Origin: Cupriavidus lacunae
GTDB taxonomy: Bacteria; Pseudomonadota; Gammaproteobacteria; Burkholderiales; Burkholderiaceae
Length of the DNA: 64,000 nt
Direction: 5' to 3'
Assembly (NCBI RefSeq): GCF_003353055.1
Contig: NZ_QKWJ01000024.1
Location: 1 to 64,000, forward strand
Shown piece after piece: positions 35,592-44,599 of this stretch (position 1 is its first letter; the number at the start of each line of letters is the position of its first letter). A program made the position numbers and the translations under genes. Below the pieces are notes generated by a model. It did not search any database. It was not told the origin of the DNA and saw only the letters and a list, made by a program, of their open reading frames with translations.

Positions 35592-36503
35592 TTACGGCGC
35601 GAATTTGTCCACCAGGAATTCGACAAAGGCGCGCACCCGGTGTGATACGTGCCTGGCGTGTGGGTACAGCAGGACAAACGGGCGCGTGCTACCACCAAAT
35701 TCCTGCAGAACCTCCACCAGCGTCCCTTCGCGCAGGTCCTGTTCCACCACAAAGCGATAGGTCTGAAACAGGCCCGCTCCGGCGCGCGCCAGCGTTGCGC
35801 CGCCGAGCGCGTCCTCCGAGGTCGCATAGGCGCCGCTGGTAACCACATCGAATTCCTCACCATCTTGCTTGAATGTCCATGCTAGACGCCGGCCGCTGCT
35901 GGGCCGCTCGAACTGAATGCATTCGTGCGAGGCCAAGTCCTCCGGAGATTTCGGCACGCCGCTGCGTCGCAGGTACTCGGGGGTGGCCACCACCACCATC
36001 TCGGCGTCTTCGAGCTTGCGCGCGATCAGCGTGGAATCGTCAGGCGCACGTCCACGGACCGACAGGTCATAGGTATCATCCGAAAAATCGACATTGCGAT
36101 TGCTGATGTGCGTGTCGATGTCCACCTCTGGAAACCGCTTGCGGAACTCTGGCAAGACCGGCAATACGCGATAGTGCGCATAGGGCGTAGGCAAACTGAT
36201 CCTGAGCCGCCCCGCGGGCGTCCCATGCTGGCCGCTGACCTGTCGCTCGGCGTCCACGAGCTGCGCCAGAGCGCTGCGTGTCTGCTCGAAATAGGCGCGC
36301 CCTTCGTCAGTGAGCCGGATCTGGCGCGTCGTGCGCACGAACAGACGAACGCCCAGCCGTTCCTCCAGTCGTGACACGCTGCGGCTGACCGCCGCCGGCG
36401 TGACCCCAGCGGCCACCGCGGCGGCGGTGAAACTGCTGAGCTCCGCCGCCCGGCAGAACAGTTCGATACTGCCCAGTTGCAGGTCGTCGAATTGGCGCTT
36501 CAT
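35592..36503 (-). CDS. LysR-family transcriptional regulator
   Basis: 303 residues, start 36503. HTH at about 8-66 (LGSIELFCRAAELSSFTAAA, then TPAAVSRSVSRLEERLGVRL). The second half (GRLRISLPTPYAHYRVLPVL) is the CrgA-like effector domain. A close relative with the same MKRQFDDLQLGSIEL opening is broken at 57240-57469. Both lie next to remnants of metabolic genes. The target genes here are probably lost or displaced, since both neighbours are fragments. Confidence 0.9.
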   Translation of the reverse strand: MKRQFDDLQLGSIELFCRAAELSSFTAAAVAAGVTPAAVSRSVSRLEERLGVRLFVRTTRQIRLTDEGRAYFEQTRSALAQLVDAERQVSGQHGTPAGRLRISLPTPYAHYRVLPVLPEFRKRFPEVDIDTHISNRNVDFSDDTYDLSVRGRAPDDSTLIARKLEDAEMVVVATPEYLRRSGVPKSPEDLASHECIQFERPSSGRRLAWTFKQDGEEFDVVTSGAYATSEDALGGATLARAGAGLFQTYRFVVEQDLREGTLVEVLQEFGGSTRPFVLLYPHARHVSHRVRAFVEFLVDKFAP

Positions 36504-36599
36504 GGGCGTTGACACCTTCTGGTGAGGGTTGGCGACGCGTCCGGCAGTGGCCGCGCAACACATTCTAAACACGTCTGCGGCGATGACATACTGCCAAAG

Positions 36600-36843
36600 C
36601 CATGGGAGGAATCAGCTTTACGCCGCCCGGTACCTTCACGCGCACGACGTACGGACCGGGTAGGGCCGGGTTGCCGACCAGCACCGCCAATTGCGCGCGT
36701 TTCGGAACGCCGGAAACGAACCCCACTGGATCTCTTCCTGCGGGATCGCCGCGTTCGCGGGTGACAGGCCGGCCGCGTGTGTGACGCCAGCACCGGGCAT
36801 GCCGGCAATCAGCATCAATCCCGCACCAACTGGCAGGTGGCAT
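36600..36843 (-). pseudogene. Secreted cupin protein, N-terminal remnant with frameshift
   Basis: One frame gives the signal-peptide-like MMLIAGMPGAGVTHAAG and IPQEEIQWGS. A second frame continues with GVPKRAQLAVLVGNPALPGP and YVVRVKVPGGVKLIPPM, the start of a small cupin of the type whose C-terminal end is found at 35461-35578. Frameshift near 36725-36735 and truncation near 36600. The metal-binding half is absent. Confidence 0.6.
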
Positions 36844-37146
36844 ATGCCATGATCGATCCTTTGCTCTTGTGGCCCGGGCGCGCGCGCGTGATCTCCAGCG
36901 TCATGGGCGACGAAGAACGGGCTGTAGCGCGCGTCTGAAGGGACGGGTCTGGCCTATGACGAAGTGCTCAATCGCGCCACGATTACCGGCTCGATCGAGG
37001 CCGGCTACCCGGGACCGTACGCGTGACCTTCCTGTGTCCGCTGGCCGTACTCGATCGACTCGGTATCGGCCATCTGGTGCGCGGGAAGTACGCGCTTGAC
37101 TGAAGCGGCGGCCAGCCGCGGCTATCTGCCCGTGGTCGGCATGCGA
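36844..37146. other. Decayed coding-like sequence without recognisable gene
   Basis: Short plus-strand frames read like protein ends, for example GLAYDEVLNRATITG near 36950 and FLCPLAVLDRLGIGHLVRGK ending in a TGA near 37102, but no intact gene is present and I do not recognise the family. Confidence 0.35.
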
Positions 37147-38400
37147 TCAGCGGGACTTGGCCCAGCGGTCCAGCACTGCACAGGCAAGCAACAGCGCACT
37201 AGTCACGAAGAATACCGAGCGCATGCCCACTTGCACGCCGATCTGGCCGCCGATCAGCGGGCCGATCACCTGGCCCGCGAACTGGGCCGATTGCAGATAG
37301 CCCAGCATCTTGCCCGATTGGTTGTCGTCCACCGAATGGCGCACGAGTTTGGCGATGCTGGGCAGCAGTCCTGCAAGCGTCATGCCCATCAGTCCGCGCA
37401 GGATCGCAAGCGTCCACCAGTTCTGCACGAATGCCTGCGGAATCATGACGATCGCGGTGGCGACCAGGCAGCCGATGATGACGTTCCACGCCCCAATCCG
37501 GTCGGCCAGCGCGCCGAGCTTAGGTGCGGTGAGCATGCTGCCGAACGCCGAGCAGGCCATCACGATGCCGGCTACCGTGGCCAGGCGGTCATGCGCGACA
37601 TCAAGCTGCGAGATATACACGGTGATGATTGGCTCGATCGACATGTTGGCCAACAGTACCATCATCGCCGTTACCAGCAGCGCCGCGATCGTCATGCGGT
37701 TGGTCTTGCGGAGGGCGTCTGTCGTCTGCGCCGACTTGGTCTGGCGCTTCACCGGACGCGAGAAGTCTTCCTTGACGAATACGATGGTCAGCAAAGCGGC
37801 CACCGAGATCATCGCCCCTCCAGCGAAGAACGCACCACGGATGCCGATCAGGTTCGGCAGCAGGCCACCGATCAGCGGGCCGATCAGGTTGCCGGCCAGT
37901 ACGCCGGTCGACAGCACGCCCAATGCCCAGCCGGCGCGCTCCTTGGGTGCCTGCGTGCCGATCATCACGATCGCCGCCGACGCATAGCCGCCGACCAGGC
38001 CGGCGGCCAGACGCAGGGCCACCAGTTCGTAGACGTTGTGCGCCAGGCCGATCATCGACATCACGACAGCCATGCCCACGGCGGCGCGGATCAGCATCGG
38101 CTTGCGGCCGAAGCGGTCGGCCAGCCGACCCCAAATCGGCGCGGTCAGTCCGGTGCCGAGGAACGTGACGCCGAACGCCAGCCCGGACCACTGCACGATG
38201 TCCGCCGACGACTTGACGCCGAGCTGCTCGACGTAGAGAGGAAGGAACGGCAACAGCATGCTCAGGCTGACCAGCGTCGTGAACGAGCCGAATACGCATA
38301 TGATCAGGTTTCGTTTCCAGTACGAGGCATTGCGGGTGGCGTAGCTCTCGCCGGTGTCGAGCGATGGCGGCATGGGGAGGACAGCGGCGGATCTGTTCAT
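37147..38400 (-). CDS. MFS transporter, multidrug-efflux-like
   Basis: 417 residues and twelve helices. The signature between helices 2 and 3 is GRLADRFGRKPMLIRAAVGM, and motif C-like GNLIGPLIGGLLPN lies in helix 5, which points to a drug:H+ antiporter (DHA1) type exporter. It is transcribed away from the LysR gene at 38586, leaving 185 bases between starts, so that regulator probably controls it. Substrate unknown. Confidence 0.9.
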   Translation of the reverse strand: MNRSAAVLPMPPSLDTGESYATRNASYWKRNLIICVFGSFTTLVSLSMLLPFLPLYVEQLGVKSSADIVQWSGLAFGVTFLGTGLTAPIWGRLADRFGRKPMLIRAAVGMAVVMSMIGLAHNVYELVALRLAAGLVGGYASAAIVMIGTQAPKERAGWALGVLSTGVLAGNLIGPLIGGLLPNLIGIRGAFFAGGAMISVAALLTIVFVKEDFSRPVKRQTKSAQTTDALRKTNRMTIAALLVTAMMVLLANMSIEPIITVYISQLDVAHDRLATVAGIVMACSAFGSMLTAPKLGALADRIGAWNVIIGCLVATAIVMIPQAFVQNWWTLAILRGLMGMTLAGLLPSIAKLVRHSVDDNQSGKMLGYLQSAQFAGQVIGPLIGGQIGVQVGMRSVFFVTSALLLACAVLDRWAKSR

Positions 38401-38585
38401 GGTGTGGGCACTACCGGATGGATTCACTAGGGAAAATCCTAGCAACGGATTTGCGGATCAATAAACGCTTTATCGAGATGCAGGTATCTCTGGAAGTGAT
38501 TACCGCTGTGAGATTGTCCCTGCAATTTAGGTGGCCGTGGCATACACTGCGGGCAGGTGACCACATGACGCCAAAGGAGCGGGAC

Positions 38586-39473
38586 ATGGATGTGGCAGAT
38601 CTGAGGTTTTTTGAAGCCGTGGCGCGTCTGGGTAGCATGAACAAGGCCGCGAGCGAATTGCATACGGTGCAATCCAATGTGACAGCCCGCATTCGTGCGC
38701 TCGAAAGGGAAATCGGCGTCGCGCTGTTCCAGCGGCATGTGCGCGGCGTCAGCCTGACGCCGGCGGGGCAACGCATGCTTCCCTATGCCGCGCGCGTTGG
38801 GAAGCTGGTATCGGATGCGCGTCAGGCGGCAAGGGACGATGGCCCGCCGAGTGGATCGTTGTTGCTGGGGACGCTGGAGACGACCGCCGCGCTGCGGCTG
38901 GCACCGCTACTCGGTACGTACGCACGCATGTACCCGGACGTAAGGCTCTCGCTGACTACCGGAACGAGTTGTAGCCTGACGACCGACGTGGTCGAGTGCC
39001 GTCTCGATGCGGCGTTTGTGGCCGGCCCACTCGATCACCCCGATGTGCACTGTGAGGCGATCTTCGAAGAGGAGCTTGTGCTGGTGACCCCACGGACGAT
39101 GCGGTCGCTCGAAGTATTGAAGTCGGCGCAGGATCTGAACACGATCGTATTCCGCATGGGCTGTTCATACCGGCAGCGCCTGGAGAGCCTGTTAGGGGAG
39201 ATGGGTGTGCACGTGGCGATGCCGCTCGAATTCGGCTCGCTCGATGCCATCGTCGCGTGCGTCGCGGGCGGGATCGGCATCACGTTGCTGCCCAGGAGCG
39301 TCGTCGCTGCCGCGGCGCAGCAGGACGCCGTCGTGATCCACGACCTGCCGCCGGAGAAGGCGCATGTGGAGACGCTTTTCATCCGGCGCAACGATGCCTA
39401 CCTGTCTAGCGCCATGGAGGCGTTCGTCAAGGCCGCGCGGACACGGTTCGGCGGGCTGGCGCGAGCTGCCTGA
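38586..39473 (+). CDS. LysR-family transcriptional regulator
   Basis: 295 residues from ATG 38586, which follows AAAGGAGCGGGAC. HTH at 1-62 (DLRFFEAVARLGSMNKAASE, then VQSNVTARIRALEREIGVAL). It belongs to the same subgroup as the LysR at 32943-33863 and is divergent from the MFS exporter gene. A terminator follows directly. Confidence 0.92.
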   Translation: MDVADLRFFEAVARLGSMNKAASELHTVQSNVTARIRALEREIGVALFQRHVRGVSLTPAGQRMLPYAARVGKLVSDARQAARDDGPPSGSLLLGTLETTAALRLAPLLGTYARMYPDVRLSLTTGTSCSLTTDVVECRLDAAFVAGPLDHPDVHCEAIFEEELVLVTPRTMRSLEVLKSAQDLNTIVFRMGCSYRQRLESLLGEMGVHVAMPLEFGSLDAIVACVAGGIGITLLPRSVVAAAAQQDAVVIHDLPPEKAHVETLFIRRNDAYLSSAMEAFVKAARTRFGGLARAA

Positions 39474-39488
39474 GGACAACAGAAACAC

Positions 39489-39515
39489 AAGGGCGCCCCC
39501 AGCGCGGGCGCCCTT
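39489..39515. terminator. Bidirectional hairpin terminator
   Basis: AAGGGCGCCC (39489-39498) and GGGCGCCCTT (39506-39515) form a perfect 10-bp stem with a 7-base loop between the LysR gene and the convergent SDR remnant. T or A tracts on both sides are short. Confidence 0.75.
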
Positions 39516-39536
39516 CATTACTGCGCAGGTACCCGT

Positions 39537-39975
39537 TTAGTGGCCGGCGCTCTGGCCGCCGTCGACGTGCAGGATCTCCCCGGTCACGAACGGCGCGGAC
39601 TGCAAGTACAGCACGGCCTGCGCGATATCCTGCATTTCGCCCATATGGCCCATCGGGTGCAGCGCGCCCAGTGCCGCATGGGTTTCGGGCGGGTGCATCG
39701 GCGACTTGATAATGCCGGGTGCCACCGCGGTCACGCGAATGCCGGTCTTGGCATATTCGATGGCCAGCGACTTGGTGGCCGAGTTCAGCCCGCCCTTGGC
39801 CAGCGAAGCGAGTACCGACGGCACGCCGCTGATCGCGTGATCGACCAGGCTGGCGGTGATGCTGATCACGTGACAGCTACCTTGCTTCTGCATCTCGGCG
39901 ATGGCCAGCTGGGTGATGAAGAAGAAGCCCGAGAAGTTCACGCCCGTGACGGCCGCATAGTCCTCGCGTCGGTGT
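39537..39975 (-). pseudogene. SDR family copy 3, C-terminal remnant
   Basis: The last about 140 residues of the same SDR family as 28720-29430: EDYAAVTGVN, VLASLAKGGLNSATKSLAIE and the ending GEILHVDGGQSAGH are kept. The frame is lost about 15 residues before, at 39960-39975, where the 3' end of the epoxide hydrolase gene begins. The NAD(P)-binding half is missing. Confidence 0.88.
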
Positions 39976-39983
39976 CATCGCAT

Positions 39984-41309
39984 TCACCGCAGCGAGCGGA
40001 AGCTCGCGCGAACCTCTTCCGAGAATGCTTGCGGTTGTTCCCATGCTGCGAAGTGCCCACCTTTGGGAAGGCGGTTGAAGTGAATCAGCCTGGGATACGC
40101 CTTCTCCGTCCAGCTCCGCGGCGAGGCGTAGATTTCATCCGGGAACACGCTCACGGCAACCGGAATGGTGACGTGTTTCGGCGCGAAGAAATTGAACTTG
40201 TTTTCCCAGTACAGACGCGCGGACGAGATTGCGGTTCGAGTCAGCCAGTAGAGCGTGATATTGTCGAGGAGCTCATCCCGCGTAAGTCCTTCGGATCGGC
40301 CGTCAAATACGCGACCGATGAGTGCCTGGCTGCTGGCATCGTGGTCGAGCATCCAGGCTGCCAGGCCGACTGGTGAATCCTCAAGTCCATACAGCGTCTG
40401 CGGGCGGTTCGCCATCTCCAGGGCGTAGCCGAGGCCATGCTTGTAGAAAAAATCGAGTTGAGCATACGCGTGCTTCTCGTCGGCTGACAGGCCGTCAGGG
40501 GCAGGGTCGCCGGACTTGAGGGCGTTTGCAATGTTGTCCGGGATGGTAGCCGGCATGTTGGTGTGAATGCCGAGCAGTCCCGGCGGAGTCAGAAGGGCCA
40601 TCTGCTCCGTGACCGCATTGCCCCAGTCCCCGCCTTGTGCCACGTAGCGTGTGTATCCGAGTCGCTGCATCAGTACAACCCAGGCGCGTGCGATGCGGGC
40701 GGGATCCCAGCCGGTGGTGGATGGCTTACCCGAGAATCCGTGACCTGGCAGCGACGGGATCACGACGTCGAACGCGTCCGAAGCGGTGCCGCCGTGGGCT
40801 GTCGGATTGGTCAGGGGATCGATGATCTTCAACTGCTCGATGATCGAACCGGGCCACCCGTGCGTGACGATGACCGGAAGCGCATTCGCATGCTTTGAGC
40901 GAACGTGGATGAAGTGAATGTCGAGCCCATCGATCTCGGTAATAAATTGCGGAAGCGCGTTCAGCTTCGCTTCCACTTTGCGCCAGTTGTAATCCGTCGC
41001 CCAATATCGCGCGAGCTTCTGCGTCGTCGCGAGCTGCACGCCTTGCGAAGCATCCCTGACCGTTTCCCGCTCGGGCCACCGGGTCGCCTTTATGCGCCTA
41101 CGCAGTTCGACAAGCTGCGACTCCGGGACATCCACACGTAGTGAGCGGATAGCAGTCTTGTCACCACCTGCTAGTGTCACGACTTCGGTGATGACCTCAT
41201 TCGCTTCCGCGAAAGCGAGCCGACTCAATGAGCCCGCGGCCATGGTCGCCGCCGCCATGCCAATGAAACTACGGCGCGACGGAGTCTCGGGATGGATATC
41301 GTTTTGCAT
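39984..41309 (-). CDS. Tat-exported epoxide hydrolase (EHN domain type)
   Basis: 441 residues from the start at 41309, preceded by AAGAGGAGC. A twin-arginine signal SRRSFIGMAAATMAAGSLS leads to the periplasm. Next comes an EHN domain (SLRVDVPESQLVELRRRIKA, WPERETV), then an alpha/beta hydrolase core with THGWPGS oxyanion loop, LPGHGFSGKP and the nucleophile aspartate in QGGDWGN; the closing KGGHFAAWEQP holds the catalytic histidine. It should open epoxides to diols. Its 3' end abuts the SDR remnant, so the two were joined by a rearrangement. Confidence 0.9.
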   Translation of the reverse strand: MQNDIHPETPSRRSFIGMAAATMAAGSLSRLAFAEANEVITEVVTLAGGDKTAIRSLRVDVPESQLVELRRRIKATRWPERETVRDASQGVQLATTQKLARYWATDYNWRKVEAKLNALPQFITEIDGLDIHFIHVRSKHANALPVIVTHGWPGSIIEQLKIIDPLTNPTAHGGTASDAFDVVIPSLPGHGFSGKPSTTGWDPARIARAWVVLMQRLGYTRYVAQGGDWGNAVTEQMALLTPPGLLGIHTNMPATIPDNIANALKSGDPAPDGLSADEKHAYAQLDFFYKHGLGYALEMANRPQTLYGLEDSPVGLAAWMLDHDASSQALIGRVFDGRSEGLTRDELLDNITLYWLTRTAISSARLYWENKFNFFAPKHVTIPVAVSVFPDEIYASPRSWTEKAYPRLIHFNRLPKGGHFAAWEQPQAFSEEVRASFRSLR

Positions 41310-41546
41310 ACTAGCTCCTCTTGGCATCAAGCCTGGACGAAAGCAGTATCCGCAGGCCGGCATCTGGCGTAAATGCGCGCACTGGTACAACACTTGTGCC
41401 AGCGGGGAACAGGCGGACCGGAGCACCGGGCACGGCTTCAAGCCTATACTCCGGATTGACCGCGAACCAGTTTCGATATCGAGGCTGTTTGCAGCGCCAT
41501 GCAGGCAAGCGCGGTCATTCCGGAAACTGAACTGGACAGCCACAGA

Positions 41547-41972
41547 ATGAGTGATCAACCGCTAACGCTAGGCATCGACCATGTTGGACTGGTCGTTCGC
41601 GACCTTGACCGTACCCGCGATTTCTTCCTGAACTGTCTGAACTGGTCGCAGGTTGGTGAGCGGCCAGAGTACCCTGCCGCCTTTATGTCGGACGGGCGGG
41701 CAATCGTGACACTCTGGGAAGTTACCAATCAGGCGAACCTGGTGGGGTTCGATCGCAAGACGAATGTAGGTTTGCACCATCTTGCGTTGCGTGTGGGCAG
41801 CGAGGCGGCGCTTCAGGACGTATTTGCGCGAATCACCGGGTGGCCCGGTGTCATGGTCGAGTTTGCCCCGGAGGTTTCGGGCAGCGGGCCCAAGCGACAC
41901 ACGATGGCTTACGAACCCGGTGGCCTCAGGCTCGAATTCGTTTTTGATCCGCGCATCCATACCCCTGCCTGA
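41547..41972 (+). CDS. VOC-family (glyoxalase/dioxygenase superfamily) protein
   Basis: 141 residues. One VOC module pair: IDHVGLVVRDLDRTRDFFLN at the start with the first metal-ligand histidine, and VGLHHLALRV near residue 75 with the second; GLRLEFVFDP near the end carries the glutamate. Family members are glyoxalases, dioxygenases or resistance proteins. It is divergent from the epoxide hydrolase with 237 bases between. The exact reaction cannot be told. Confidence 0.85.
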   Translation: MSDQPLTLGIDHVGLVVRDLDRTRDFFLNCLNWSQVGERPEYPAAFMSDGRAIVTLWEVTNQANLVGFDRKTNVGLHHLALRVGSEAALQDVFARITGWPGVMVEFAPEVSGSGPKRHTMAYEPGGLRLEFVFDPRIHTPA

Positions 41973-42064
41973 TGGGGGCGTCCCCGCTCTGCCGGGCCTG
42001 TTGGCTGGTCGATATGAGGACCGTACCGCGTCCTTTTGGTGGCGACAACCTGTCCCAGGGGCGC

Positions 42065-42400
42065 TTACCGGTCCCCCGTACGCGGCACCACGGCCTCCAA
42101 GTATATTTTCAGCGAGTTGCCGGGCCGAGCATCGCCATCTGCGACCGCGCGCCCGGTTACGTCGATATCCAGCACAATGCGAGACTCACTCGCAAAGCAC
42201 TCCTGGACTTTTCTCTGAAGCACTGCCCCCGAGCCGAGCCGACATGCTTTCCCGGCAAGCACAATGCCGTTAGCCGCGAAGATTGTCATATCACCCACGC
42301 ACTCTTCTGCGCGCCCGGCACAGCCCATCACCAGTGCGAGGACAAAAGACTGCCGGTTTGAGATAAGCGCCGCTGCAATATCTACAGGATCACTGGTCAT
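42065..42400 (-). CDS. XdhC/CoxI-like N-terminal domain protein, possibly a fragment
   Basis: 111 residues. SNRQSFVLALVMGCAGRAEE, DMTIFAANGIVLAG and the end ARPGNSLKIYLEAV follow the pattern of the XdhC/CoxI N-terminal domain, which helps insert sulfurated molybdenum cofactor into xanthine-dehydrogenase-type enzymes. The glycine and cysteine positions that are usually conserved are changed, and the Rossmann-like C-terminal domain is absent. No molybdenum hydroxylase genes are nearby. It may be a stand-alone short form or a decaying gene. Confidence 0.5.
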   Translation of the reverse strand: MTSDPVDIAAALISNRQSFVLALVMGCAGRAEECVGDMTIFAANGIVLAGKACRLGSGAVLQRKVQECFASESRIVLDIDVTGRAVADGDARPGNSLKIYLEAVVPRTGDR

Positions 42401-42508
42401 ACTGTTTCTAGCGAACCTGTGAAGGCCATGAATTGAACCAATCAGGCGATCACCAGGCACCGCGGGTGCCGGCCGCGCATTCGCGCGGTTGCCACATTCC
42501 GTTGCCCT

Positions 42509-43519
42509 TCACTTCCCCGCCAGAAGTTGGCCACTGAACGTCAGGCGCAGAGTGCGAATGAAAAGCACGGTGATGACTGCGGACAGGAATCCCAGTAGAA
42601 AGACCGCCAGCGCCGAGATTGCCCACACATGTGCTGTCGCTGAGTACTTCAATGCCGCACTCGACAGTGCCGCGAGCGGGAAGCCGATCGCCCACCATCC
42701 CGCGCCGAACGGAATGCCGCGGCGGAAGACCTTGAAGACCATCGCGAAGAACAGAAACAGTCCAAAATAGAACAGGATGGCGGCAAATACGTCGACGTCT
42801 TGCGTGAAATTCGTGTAGGCAAGAAATCCAACTTCAAATGGTCCAATCAGAATCATGAAGGAAGGAACCAGATGGTTTGGCAGCCTTTCGTGATGAGCGA
42901 TCCGGGAGACGATCATCGTGAAGAACACCAGCGCGAGTACCGTGCCAATTGCAAGCGCGAAGACATTCAACTCATGGGCCCACGACATGCGCATGTCTGC
43001 CCCGGTTACCACAATATCGAGACTTGCCACCCCCGGAATCAGCCAGGCGGGAAGGACATGTCCCGGGTCCAACTTGCCCTGAAACAGTCGATGGATGACC
43101 GAAAACGCCAGGGCAATCGCCGCAATCGAACCCAGGGTCCACAGCACTTCGGCGAGACGTGGGGTGGCGTGTCCCATGACAGCCGAGACTAGCAGCATGG
43201 CAATGGCGACGGTTCCAAAGAAGTTTCCGGCAACGGGATGTCGGAACTCGTTCATTACCGCCTCTGGGTACCTGGCGGTCTTCACCCCGTAAGCGATCAC
43301 CAGAACCACAAACACGATTTCTGCGAGGAGCCCGACCAGGGCCGAAACCGTGGTGCCAATTCCGAACTGATGCGACGCCAGTTTCCAGGAAAGCGAAAGG
43401 CCGGCGATGCCCATTACTGAAGCAAAAAGGCTGACTGGCAGATTCTTCACCGATGCCTGCTGGCTTTCGATCCCACGTGGGGCAGATTGTTGGGGAGACT
43501 GCACGACTTTGATTCCCAT
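42509..43519 (-). CDS. SLAC1/TDT-family transporter (TehA-like)
   Basis: 336 residues with about ten membrane helices. FASVMGIAGLSLSW near residue 32 is the family start, and PLAALSSAALKY near 280 and SFMILIGPFEVGFLAY near 215 fit tellurite-resistance/dicarboxylate transporter (TDT) proteins of the SLAC1 fold, which pass small anions. ATG at 43519 has no strong Shine-Dalgarno sequence. It lies alone between an XdhC-like fragment and the broken folE2. Confidence 0.88.
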   Translation of the reverse strand: MGIKVVQSPQQSAPRGIESQQASVKNLPVSLFASVMGIAGLSLSWKLASHQFGIGTTVSALVGLLAEIVFVVLVIAYGVKTARYPEAVMNEFRHPVAGNFFGTVAIAMLLVSAVMGHATPRLAEVLWTLGSIAAIALAFSVIHRLFQGKLDPGHVLPAWLIPGVASLDIVVTGADMRMSWAHELNVFALAIGTVLALVFFTMIVSRIAHHERLPNHLVPSFMILIGPFEVGFLAYTNFTQDVDVFAAILFYFGLFLFFAMVFKVFRRGIPFGAGWWAIGFPLAALSSAALKYSATAHVWAISALAVFLLGFLSAVITVLFIRTLRLTFSGQLLAGK

Positions 43520-43597
43520 GCGAAATTGGTGACTCTATCCAGGGGCGCCGCCGTTAGGCAGTTGCCGGCCCGTTATCCTCTTGTGACAGTTCTTGCC

Positions 43598-44406
43598 TAA
43601 TCACGCTTGGCCGCTGGTGCTGCGCTTGTCGTGTTCGATGAGTGCATAGGCACTGTGATTGTGGACGGATTCGAAGTTCTCGGCCTCGAGCACATAGGCG
43701 ACGATCTGGTCGTCCTGAATCAGACGCTGGGCGATGTCACGCACGAGATCCTCCACGAACTTCGGATTCTCGTAGGCCCGCTCGGTTACGAACTTCTCGT
43801 TGGAGCGCTTGAGAAGCCCCCCACAGTGCGCAGGACGCCTCCTCCTCGGCCATACGGGTCAGGGCTTCTATTTGCAGATTGCCCTTCACCTCGGCGGTGA
43901 TCGTCACATGAGAACGCTGATTGTGCGCGCCGTACTCCTTGGAGCAGGGGCAGAGGCTTGTCACTGGAACAGGAACAAGTACCTGCACGGAGAAACGCGT
44001 GGCAGCGTCACGCTTCTCGCCGATCAGCGTCACTTCGTAGTCGAGCAGGCTCTTGACGCCCGAGACCGGCGCGGTCTTGCTGATGAAATAGGGGAAATAA
44101 ACTTCGATGCGGCCGGCGGTGGCGTCCAGCTTCTCCAGCATGGTGCGAAAAACGTACAAGCCCGAGCGGTGCTCGACTTTCTTCGAGTAGCGCGACAAAG
44201 CGCGACATGTGTGTGCCTTTCTGCTCCGCCGGCAGTTGGATATCGAGATTCCAGGTGCCTATGGTGAGCTGGATCGCGCCATCGGACGTGCAGACGGCTA
44301 GCGGATAACGCACCCCCTTGACACCGACGCGTTGGATCGGGATTTGACGAGTGTCGATCGGACTTTGCACATCTAGCATCACGAAGGCGGGATTCATCTG
44401 ATTCAT
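43598..44406 (-). pseudogene. folE2: GTP cyclohydrolase I type 2 (FolE2), two frameshifts
   Basis: The chain is readable in three pieces: [20 protein letters not shown] to [10 protein letters not shown] (44406-about 44165), [20 protein letters not shown] to [13 protein letters not shown] (about 44155-43822), and [20 protein letters not shown] to [13 protein letters not shown] (about 43812-43600). The second shift is a +1 in a run of six C (43817-43822). The zinc-site region reads [12 protein letters not shown], shorter than the usual CPCSKxISxYGAHNQ, so decay beyond the frameshifts is likely. FolE2 would start folate synthesis from GTP. Confidence 0.85.
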
Positions 44407-44526
44407 TGCGCTCTGTCCTGCTGCAGTAGCCGCGTCGCAATTGGCTGGCGTCGGCGACTTTGCCCTTTGACCAATGGGTCCGTAGGTGGAAATCTATAGG
44501 AAGGTCTTCAATCGGCGAATACCATC

Positions 44527-44548
44527 GGCGCATAAACAGTTGTGCGCC
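44527..44548 (-). promoter_or_regulatory. Palindromic operator upstream of folE2
   Basis: GGCGCATAA-ACAG-TTGTGCGCC, 9-bp arms with one mismatch, 121 bases before the folE2 ATG. It is nearly the same sequence as the perfect palindrome at 50167-50186 and related to sites upstream of the two intact SDR copies. Confidence 0.65.
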
Positions 44549-44599
44549 ATGGTAACGAATGGGACGTCCCGACCGGAGGGGGGAATCCAATGCATCCAA

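Noticed and set aside
37096-38430. 444-codon plus-strand ORF opposite the MFS gene
   Set aside because: Composition (Arg, His, Gln rich) and overlap with a recognised transporter show it is a shadow.
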